From: Candidatus Margulisiibacteriota bacterium
GTDB lineage: Bacteria; Margulisbacteria; WOR-1; O2-12-FULL-45-9
DNA: 10,816 nucleotides
Direction of reading: 5' to 3'
Assembly: GCA_030018645.1 (NCBI GenBank)
Contig: JASEHX010000037.1
Span: forward strand, 1-10,816
Of this stretch, positions 5,544 to 10,816 are shown in pieces (position 1 is the stretch's first letter; every line of letters begins with the position of its first letter). A model generated the notes under the pieces. It saw only the letters and a list, made by a program, of their open reading frames with translations. It was not told where the DNA came from and did no database searches. The position numbers were made by a program, and so were the translations under genes.

Positions 5544-6485
5544 ATGTCGCGACTGAAAGAGATTTTAATCATTGTCGGCTGGTTGTTATTATTAACCGCT
5601 CTCTTGCCTTTGGGCTGTTCCAGCCAATCCAGTGAATCAACTACAACTTCAACGAGTACTTCTACGACCACAACTTCAACTTTGTCGTCTACCACTACCT
5701 CTACGACAATTACAACCACCACCACCCTTTCCCCTGGCGCAATTATTCGTCTTTATTACACTTATTCTCCTTCCGGCAGTAAGGGCAATGATCGGGCTTA
5801 TGGCTGTGCCTATTCGACTAACGGGGTTAATTTTACGGTTGAATCTTATTCTCTCCTGGCGGCCGATTACCTGACCGATCCGGATGTCTTTAAGGAAAGT
5901 GCTGGCCACTGGGTTATGCTTTATTCTAAAGCCACGTCCCCTTCAACCCCCTCCACCCTTTTTAAGGCTATTTGTACCTCGCCGATTGGATCTTTCGAAA
6001 CGGATATTAATTTTATTGGGGATTTGGGCAATATTTGTTCAACCTTAAATGTAAATGGGCATTTTTATACTTATACCGCATCTAGCGAAGGGATCAATGT
6101 TTGCAGTTATGAAGCCGGAGCCCCCCGCCTCTCCTATATCCGGACCATTACCGAACAAGGATTTGTCGATCCTTCGGTAATTCAAATCTCCGCTAACCGC
6201 TTTATATTGTATGCAAAGACCTTTAGCGGCAATACCTGCACGGCCGAATCAAGTGATGGAGTAAACAATTGGACTTCTCCCTTGACATTGTTTACCTCGG
6301 CTGAAGTCCCGGGAGCGGTGTATATCAATAATACAATTTACCTGTATTACACTGATTTTTCCCAATCCCCCAGTCCGATAGTGGTCCGCACCAGCGCAGA
6401 TAACGGCGCATCTTACAGCAGTCCGCTAAACATAACCGGCCTTCCTGAATCCGCCTGCGATCCGGACCCGGTAGTTTATGAATAG
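5544..6485 (+). CDS. Predicted lipoprotein with Thr/Ser linker and beta-propeller domain
   Basis: The 313-residue product begins with a lipoprotein-like signal peptide: KE, a hydrophobic core (7-21) and LLPLGC with C25. The -3 position is Pro rather than Leu, so lipidation is likely but not certain. Residues 26-63 are a Ser/Thr-rich linker (runs such as TTTTST), typical of a flexible, possibly glycosylated spacer. Residues 66-313 resemble a five-bladed propeller of the GH43/GH32 or sialidase type. There are three D-P-x-V style repeats (D112, D209, D306), repeated aromatic strands (RLYYTY, HWVMLYS, RFILYAK, IYLYYTD) and Asp-box-like STNGVNF, SSDGVNNW and SADNGASY. Six Cys suggest disulfides. 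It should sit outside the cytoplasm, possibly binding or cleaving glycans; substrate and catalysis are not established. AGAGGT ends directly before the ATG, an unusually short spacing. It lies 60 bases after the aminotransferase gene. Confidence 0.78.
   Translation: MSRLKEILIIVGWLLLLTALLPLGCSSQSSESTTTSTSTSTTTTSTLSSTTTSTTITTTTTLSPGAIIRLYYTYSPSGSKGNDRAYGCAYSTNGVNFTVESYSLLAADYLTDPDVFKESAGHWVMLYSKATSPSTPSTLFKAICTSPIGSFETDINFIGDLGNICSTLNVNGHFYTYTASSEGINVCSYEAGAPRLSYIRTITEQGFVDPSVIQISANRFILYAKTFSGNTCTAESSDGVNNWTSPLTLFTSAEVPGAVYINNTIYLYYTDFSQSPSPIVVRTSADNGASYSSPLNITGLPESACDPDPVVYE
5638..5733 (+). repeat. ACN-rich low-complexity coding repeat
   Basis: A run of ACA, ACT, ACG and ACC codons with interspersed TCN encodes the Thr/Ser linker of the lipoprotein. 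Synonymous codons are mixed, so the protein composition rather than the DNA repeat seems to be maintained. Confidence 0.7.
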
Positions 6486-6535
6486 ATAATTGCCTGTCTT
6501 GCACACCTCAAAACAGCGTGGCGCAATACGCGCGC

Positions 6536-6563
6536 TTGCAATTAAAAATCAAAGTGCTATAAT
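6536..6563 (+). promoter_or_regulatory. Sigma-70-type promoter of the ATPase-mutL operon
   Basis: TTGCAA (6536-6541) and a perfect TATAAT (6558-6563) are 16 bases apart, with a TGn extended -10 element directly before the TATAAT. Transcription should start near 6570, leaving a leader of about 23 bases. Confidence 0.75.
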
Positions 6564-6581
6564 TATCCTTAAGGAATAATT
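6561..6581. promoter_or_regulatory. Inverted repeat over the -10 and start site, possible operator
   Basis: AATTATCCTT (6561-6570) and AAGGAATAATT (6571-6581) are inverted copies apart from one extra base. The repeat overlaps the end of the -10 box and the expected start site, the usual place for a repressor site. The binding protein is unknown; the downstream ATPase has its own C-terminal winged helix, so autoregulation is conceivable. Confidence 0.4.
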
Positions 6582-6592
6582 CTATAGGGATA

Positions 6593-7756
6593 ATGATGAA
6601 AAATCCTTTTTATTTTGGCAAAGAAGTTGTCGGAGAGGCCTTTACTGATCGGACCTTTGAAGTAAGAGGATTGCTTTCTGATATAGAGCAGGGATTAAAC
6701 ATTATTATTTATTCTCCGCGCAGGTACGGCAAAACTTCTTTGATCAAAAAAGTGCTGGGGATTGCCAGGGAACGCGGAATTATCGTCCTTTATCTTGATT
6801 TATACCCGATAACCAATTTTCGCGATTTTGTTGAGATTTATGCCCGGGCCCTTTCCAGTTCTGAGCCCCCGTCAAAACTCAAAGGATTTATAAATATTCT
6901 AGGGAAACTCATCCCCAAGCTCATGCCAAAAGTAACTCTTGGCCCAAAAGGAGGCGCGGAGATTACTTTTGACCTGGGTAAAATCTTTAAGGAAAAAGAA
7001 GCCGTCCTTGATGATCTACTGGAAGCTGTTCATAAGCTGGCGACGCGAAAAAGAAAGCCCGCGGTAGTAGTTTTTGACGAATTCCAGGAAATCGCCAAAT
7101 TAGACGAAGCGGAAAAGTTGGAAAGGCAAATTCGCACCCACATTCAAAAACAGCAGAATGTCGCGTATATTTTTCTAGGCAGTAAGCGCCATCTTATGCA
7201 AGATATGTTCAAAAATAAAAACCGTCCTCTTTATAATTGCGGCCGGCATTTTCCCTTGGAAAAGATATCGTCGGATGATTTTTGCGTTTTTATCAACCAG
7301 CGCTTTGCCAAAACCGGGATAAATATCAATCCCAATGATATTCGTATGATCCTGAAAATAACTGAATGTCATCCATATTACACCCAGCTTTTTTGCCACC
7401 TTTTATGGGATAATTGCCGGGAACAGAAAAAAATATTTCCCAATCACATTACGGCTGTTCTTTCCCAGTTATTAAGGGAAGAAGAACATTCTTATTCAAT
7501 TATTTGGGATGACCTTTCGGCTGTACAAAGGACATTAGTAAAAGCTTTGGCCGCGGATGAAACGCTTCCCCTCTTTTCTCATGCTTTCTTGATCAAGTAC
7601 GGCCTAAATTCTGCTTCCGCAGTACAAAAAGCCAGACGGACCCTCGAGAAAAAAGAAATTATTGAACGCGGCAATGGGCATTATACCATCAGCGATCTCT
7701 TTTTAAAAAAGTGGATTGCCCGCCTTGCGCACCCCAAAACAGATGCGCTAGAATGA
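6593..7756 (+). CDS. Archaeal-type P-loop ATPase with C-terminal winged helix
   Basis: The 387-residue product fits the archaeal-type ATPase family (PF01637-like, related to STAND NTPases). The start NPFYFGKEVVG and the FTDRTFEVRGLLSDIEQG segment (17-34) precede a Walker A of SPRRYGKTS (41-49). Its first Gly is replaced by Ser, a common family variant. Walker B is VVVFDEF (158-164), and IFLGSKRHLM (about 194-203) is a sensor-like strand. Residues of about 310-380 form a winged-helix region: LSAVQRTLVKALA, then VQKARRTLEKKEIIERGNGHYTISD. Such proteins are cytoplasmic, and their roles are poorly known. The gene has a strong promoter and is followed 4 bases later by mutL, so the two are probably cotranscribed. 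Two adjacent ATGs (6593 and 6596) could start it. The ATAGGG upstream is a weak ribosome binding site. Confidence 0.85.
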   Translation: MMKNPFYFGKEVVGEAFTDRTFEVRGLLSDIEQGLNIIIYSPRRYGKTSLIKKVLGIARERGIIVLYLDLYPITNFRDFVEIYARALSSSEPPSKLKGFINILGKLIPKLMPKVTLGPKGGAEITFDLGKIFKEKEAVLDDLLEAVHKLATRKRKPAVVVFDEFQEIAKLDEAEKLERQIRTHIQKQQNVAYIFLGSKRHLMQDMFKNKNRPLYNCGRHFPLEKISSDDFCVFINQRFAKTGININPNDIRMILKITECHPYYTQLFCHLLWDNCREQKKIFPNHITAVLSQLLREEEHSYSIIWDDLSAVQRTLVKALAADETLPLFSHAFLIKYGLNSASAVQKARRTLEKKEIIERGNGHYTISDLFLKKWIARLAHPKTDALE

Positions 7757-7760
7757 TAAC

Positions 7761-9443
7761 ATGTCAGCCCCTCCCAGCATTAAAATCCTGCCGGATGACT
7801 TGGTCAACAAAATCGCCGCCGGAGAAGTGGTCGAAAGGCCGGCGGCCGTAGTTAAAGAATTGGTTGAAAATTCAATTGACGCCAAAGCCACCAAAATCTG
7901 CATTGAAATCCAGGGAGCCGGCAGTAAACTAATCCGCGTGGCGGACAACGGCCAGGGAATGAGCCAAGAGGATTTGCGGCTTTCTGTCCAGCGCCATGCT
8001 ACCTCCAAAATTAGTACGCTGGAAGATTTATTTAATATTCATACCCTGGGCTTCCGCGGGGAAGCCCTGCCCTCCATTGCCAGTGTTTCCAAGTTAACAA
8101 TTGAGCAGAATCCTTCCGGCCAGGGAATTACCGTTACGGCCAAAGATTTATTTTATAATACTCCCGCCCGTAAAAAATTCTTAAAATCCCCCGCCACCGA
8201 AATGGGACACATCGGGGATGTGGTGGCAAAATACGCCCTGGCCTTTCCCCAAATTGCCTTTGAATTGATCGGCGATGGAAAACCCATGCTGCAATCTTCT
8301 GGTTCAGGCAACCTTAAAGACGCGGTGTTGTCGGTCTACGGAACTGAACTGCTCAAAGAATTAATCACCGTTAGTTTTGAGTCAGGCCCCATAAAAATCC
8401 ACGGACTAATTAGCCGCCCGACGGTTTCAAGGATCGATAAGAATTATGAAACCTTCTTCGTCAATAACCGCTATGTTAAGAATTTCTTGCTCAACCGCGC
8501 GCTGGAAGATGCTTACCGGACGCTTATCCCAAATAATCGTTATCCCGCCGCTATCCTCTTTATTGATATCGATCCCAAACAAGTGGATGTCAATGTCCAC
8601 CCCACTAAACGCGAAATTAAGTTTGCCAAAACCCAGGCAGTGATGGATGCCGTGCGTTCGGCTGCCAGCCAAGCTTTAGAAAAGATAAGCCCGGCAAATC
8701 CCAATCCGGCGTATTCGAAGTGGGACCCGCCATGTCAAAAGTGGGAAGGGGACAACTGGGCGCCCTCCATGGCCGAGGTTCTTTTCCCCAGTGAATTTTC
8801 CGCTAGCGGCAGCCAGCCGCTTTTGCCCATCAGCACTTACAAAAACACCTACATTATTACTACCGACGGGGAGGACCTGGTTCTAATTGACCAGCATGCG
8901 GCGCATGAGCGAATAATCTACGATAAGCTGTCAGGGGACAGGGGTCAGGGTATGAACCGAAATGGTTCATACCAGGGGTCAGGGCATGAACCGAAATGGT
9001 TCATACCAGGGGTCAGCCGACAAGTTTTATTAATCCCAGAGAACATAGAGCTGGATGCGAAAAGCTTTAGCATCGCCAAAGAAAACCTTGAGCTACTAAA
9101 TCGTTTGGGGTTTGAAATTGAAGAATTTGGCAGTAACTCCTTTCTGCTCCGCGCCGTCCCAGCCATTTCAGCTAAAATAGCTGCGAAACAACTTTTACAG
9201 GATATTATTGCCGAGCTAGAAACCCTAGGCAAAAGTGCCCGAGTAGAAACCAAACAGGAAAATATCCGCAAATTAATCGCCTGCCACAGTGCGGTTAAAG
9301 CCGGCGACAAATTATCTCCGCTGGAAATAAACCAGTTGGTAAAGGATTTATACGCCACTCAAAATCCGCTGACCTGCCCTCATGGCCGCCCGATTATGTT
9401 TCGGCTAACCGAGGAAGAGATTAAAAAGAAGTTCGCGCGCTAG
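7761..9443 (+). CDS. mutL: DNA mismatch repair protein MutL, endonuclease type, with deletion and insertion
   Basis: MutL couples mismatch recognition by MutS to strand incision. The N-terminal GHKL ATPase shows ELVENSIDA with catalytic E36, DNGQGM (62-67), RHATSKI (78-84), LGFRGEALPSI (96-106) and DLFYNTPARRKF-like residues (129-139). DVNVHPTKREIKF follows. The C-terminal domain has DQHAAHE (377-383), ACHSAVKAG (507-515) and CPHGRP (539-544), the metal-binding set of MutL proteins that nick DNA themselves in organisms without MutH. Three oddities are seen. Only 7 residues separate SKLTI from GITV, against about 31 in E. coli. The DQHA motif ends in D388 where Glu is usual. Residues of about 391-419 are encoded by a repeat insertion. 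The reading frame is intact over 560 residues. No Shine-Dalgarno is obvious, so it probably relies on coupling to the preceding ATPase gene. Confidence 0.96.
   Translation: MSAPPSIKILPDDLVNKIAAGEVVERPAAVVKELVENSIDAKATKICIEIQGAGSKLIRVADNGQGMSQEDLRLSVQRHATSKISTLEDLFNIHTLGFRGEALPSIASVSKLTIEQNPSGQGITVTAKDLFYNTPARKKFLKSPATEMGHIGDVVAKYALAFPQIAFELIGDGKPMLQSSGSGNLKDAVLSVYGTELLKELITVSFESGPIKIHGLISRPTVSRIDKNYETFFVNNRYVKNFLLNRALEDAYRTLIPNNRYPAAILFIDIDPKQVDVNVHPTKREIKFAKTQAVMDAVRSAASQALEKISPANPNPAYSKWDPPCQKWEGDNWAPSMAEVLFPSEFSASGSQPLLPISTYKNTYIITTDGEDLVLIDQHAAHERIIYDKLSGDRGQGMNRNGSYQGSGHEPKWFIPGVSRQVLLIPENIELDAKSFSIAKENLELLNRLGFEIEEFGSNSFLLRAVPAISAKIAAKQLLQDIIAELETLGKSARVETKQENIRKLIACHSAVKAGDKLSPLEINQLVKDLYATQNPLTCPHGRPIMFRLTEEEIKKKFAR
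8931..9016. repeat. Two copies of a 34-bp palindromic repeat inserted in mutL
   Basis: Copies at 8940-8973 and 8974-9007 differ at one base, followed by a partial third copy (AGGGGTCAG, 9008-9016). Each has AGGGGTCAGGG, then the arms TATGAACC (CATGAACC in copy 2) and GGTTCATA around a GAAAT loop, then CC. The unit is 34 bases, so the two copies are translated in different frames: GMNRNGSYQ and HEPKWFIP. The structure resembles REP/RAYT-associated palindromes. No RAYT transposase is in the window. Confidence 0.85.
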
Positions 9444-9455
9444 AAAAGATGATCC

Positions 9456-10613
9456 TTATAGTTTTTTGATTTCCGAAGTAAAGAAATCCCTGATTGGAAC
9501 AGCTAAAACCTTGTTGGAAAATTGTTGGCGGTTTTCTCCTTGATATATCACATATTTTTTAACTGGCTTATGCGCTACGGACTCGAACGATTTAAAACCA
9601 GCAAGCTCTGCTTCGCTGACATTGCGCCCCGCCTTACATTCTACTGCCACCAGGCTATCTCCGGCATCGATAATAAAATCAACTTCTGCTCCACCCTCTG
9701 TCCTATATGAAAATATCTCCCATCCTTTTTTGTTAGAACGGTTATAATAAATAGTTTGTAATATAGCAAACTGCTCGAAAATGGAACCTTTTTCAGCCGG
9801 ACTTAGAGGAGATCGGTGCAATTTCAACAGTGCATTCCTTACGCCAGTATCAAAAATAATATAGCGATCTCTCTGGCTTACGCGGCGTCTTGTCCTTTTT
9901 GGCCGAAACGATGGGATGCGGAAAGCAACCAAAGTATCTTCTAGAATAGTAAAAAAACGACGGATTGTTTCTTTGGGGATTTCAGCATCGTTGGATAATT
10001 TGGAATAATTGATCCATTGGCCGCTAGCTTCTGCCGCAATATCTAGAAATCGAGAATAACTGCCAATTGAACGGGTCAAAGCTTCCGCTTGGATCTCTTC
10101 TTTTAAATAGGTAATAGCATACGATTCAAGCAAATCCATATCAGAATCGCGATCAAGATAAATACCGGGCAAACTGCCCAATTGAAGAGCCCGTTCAATA
10201 TCAAATTCCCCACCCATTTCTTCAATGGTTAGCGGATCAAGATATTCGATGATTATTCTGCCAGGCAATAGGTTGGCATGGCCGCGTTTTAATTTTCTTG
10301 CGCTTGATCCGGTTAATATAAAGCGAAAAGGCGAATGGTCATCAATTAATACTTGCACCGCATTTAATATTTTTGGGACCCGCTGAACCTCATCAATCGC
10401 AATCATGCCTTGTCCTGTCATAGCATTAACTTCGCGAATTAGCTTCGCTGGATCTTTTGCATAGGAAATGAAGATCGCTTCATCGGCCAGATTTATCAGT
10501 TTAACCAGCGGAAGTTTTTGTAGCAGAGTTGTCTTGCCAACTTGTCGCGCCCCCAAGATCAATACACTTTTCTTTCCTGCCGTCAGCCTTTTAGTTATAG
10601 TCCTGTCTAGCAT
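9456..10613 (-). CDS. AAA ATPase with DUF4143 nuclease-like C-terminal domain
   Basis: The 385-residue product is a typical member of the ATP-binding protein family with AAA_14 and DUF4143 domains. Walker A is GARQVGKTT (21-29), Walker B is MIAIDEVQ (70-77), and the sensor stretch is FILTGSSARKLKRG with NLLPGR (98-119). A winged-helix-like part (about 185-245) follows: WINYSKLSNDAEIPKETIRRF. The C-terminal domain keeps E280, D312 (GAEVDFII), E325 and K327 (VECK), a PD-(D/E)XK-like arrangement. These proteins are widespread in accessory regions of bacteria and archaea, and their cellular role is not settled. The gene converges on mutL with only 12 bases between stop codons and no terminator between them. 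The start at 10613 is supported by a promoter placed for a leaderless message. Confidence 0.9.
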   Translation of the reverse strand: MLDRTITKRLTAGKKSVLILGARQVGKTTLLQKLPLVKLINLADEAIFISYAKDPAKLIREVNAMTGQGMIAIDEVQRVPKILNAVQVLIDDHSPFRFILTGSSARKLKRGHANLLPGRIIIEYLDPLTIEEMGGEFDIERALQLGSLPGIYLDRDSDMDLLESYAITYLKEEIQAEALTRSIGSYSRFLDIAAEASGQWINYSKLSNDAEIPKETIRRFFTILEDTLVAFRIPSFRPKRTRRRVSQRDRYIIFDTGVRNALLKLHRSPLSPAEKGSIFEQFAILQTIYYNRSNKKGWEIFSYRTEGGAEVDFIIDAGDSLVAVECKAGRNVSEAELAGFKSFESVAHKPVKKYVIYQGENRQQFSNKVLAVPIRDFFTSEIKKL

Positions 10614-10619
10614 GCGGTC

Positions 10620-10648
10620 ATTTTACTACGCATTTGACCCACTGTCAA
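10620..10648 (-). promoter_or_regulatory. Promoter giving a leaderless mRNA for the DUF4143 ATPase
   Basis: On the minus strand a perfect TTGACA (10643-10648) and TAAAAT (10620-10625) are separated by 17 bases. Only six bases (GACCGC) lie between the -10 box and the ATG, so transcription should begin at or next to the A of the start codon. No Shine-Dalgarno exists. Confidence 0.7.
10634..10648. promoter_or_regulatory. Short inverted repeat over the -35 box
   Basis: TTGAC (10634-10638) and GTCAA (10644-10648) are perfect inverted copies with a 5-base spacer. The repeat covers the -35 box of the DUF4143 ATPase promoter. It is a possible operator, but the arms are short and one is simply the -35 sequence. 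Confidence 0.3.
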
Positions 10649-10816
10649 TAAGGTTTTGCCCCCATCTTGCCCCATATACTAATATTATAAATATCAAGCT
10701 GGTATTCTAAAGTGTGGTTTAATCATGCACAAGAAACGTTAAAAATAAGGTTATTTGGGGATGTTATCCGCAGTTTAAAAAGTAGCAGATTTCCGCAGTG
10801 ATAAATTCCCCAGGTA
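10649..10816. other. AT-rich non-coding stretch at the window end
   Basis: No supportable gene is seen. It holds a minus-strand TATAAT at 10684-10689 with a weak TTTAGA 16 bases upstream (10706-10711), which is a second possible promoter for the DUF4143 gene. TCCGCAGT occurs twice (10767-10774 and 10792-10799). Confidence 0.3.

Noticed and set aside
5531..5725. Minus-strand open frame rich in Val and Glu opposite the lipoprotein linker.
   Set aside because: It is the complement of the ACN-rich Thr linker, with no start signals; low complexity explains it.
7748..8008. Minus-strand open frame across the mutL start.
   Set aside because: It covers the conserved GHKL motifs on the other strand; no independent evidence.
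8719..8751. AAGTGGGA occurring twice in the MutL linker, considered as another inserted repeat.
   Set aside because: Only 8 bases match, the spacing is arbitrary and the linker of MutL is naturally variable.
8945..9358. 137-codon minus-strand open frame opposite the mutL C-terminal region.
   Set aside because: It lies against conserved MutL motifs and has no ribosome binding site; a shadow frame.
6593..10613. A defence island formed by the two ATPases and mutL.
   Set aside because: The ATPases belong to families spread widely without known defence roles, and the genes are not all in one operon; only the AbiE-like pair is a defence-type system.
10649..10816. A replication origin, phage attachment site or CRISPR repeat in the terminal non-coding stretch.
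   Set aside because: Only one 8-base direct repeat and AT-rich sequence are present; no DnaA-box cluster, tRNA or regular spacer structure.

Overview
The window looks like a contig fragment from an uncultured bacterium with mid-range GC. Its core genes (ychF, an endonuclease-type mutL without MutH, a branched-chain aminotransferase) are bacterial. They are interleaved with accessory genes: an AbiE-type toxin-antitoxin pair, an archaeal-type ATPase and a DUF4143 ATPase. The gene spacing, the Thr-rich linker of the lipoprotein and the short palindromic elements inside genes recall candidate-phylum genomes such as WOR-1/Margulisbacteria. That placement is a guess from style, not a demonstrated assignment.

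Layout. 1-614 (+): the 3' part of a multi-pass membrane protein. It overlaps by 15 bases, tail to tail, a secreted helical protein at 600-1391 (-). Upstream of the latter on the minus strand lie ychF (1457-2359), an AbiEii-like nucleotidyltransferase toxin (2363-3217) and its AbiEi-like antitoxin/regulator (3207-3842). The antitoxin has a promoter whose -10 box sits between the arms of an inverted repeat. The toxin overlaps the antitoxin by 11 bases and ychF starts 3 bases after the toxin, so a housekeeping gene appears to depend on the toxin-antitoxin promoter. On the plus strand, a 165-base leader containing a terminator-like hairpin precedes a branched-chain aminotransferase (4050-5483). 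This enzyme carries an unrecognised N-terminal extension of about 113 residues. Next come a tandem 15-bp repeat and a beta-propeller lipoprotein (5544-6485). A strong sigma-70-type promoter then drives an ATPase (6593-7756) and mutL (7761-9443), which are 4 bases apart. A convergent DUF4143 ATPase (9456-10613, -) has a good promoter placed so that its mRNA should be leaderless.

The most striking observations are alterations in otherwise highly conserved proteins. YchF lacks essentially its whole helical (coiled-coil) domain of about 60 residues. MutL is about 24 residues short in its ATPase domain, and its C-terminal domain carries two copies of a 34-bp palindromic repeat read in two different frames. 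The aminotransferase has a new N-terminal extension and apparently extra residues near its C-terminus. Short repeats are also built into two other genes: an octamer array over the start codon and signal peptide of the secreted protein, and palindromes sharing CGGGCAGG in two linkers. I see no rRNA, tRNA, CRISPR array or intact transposase.
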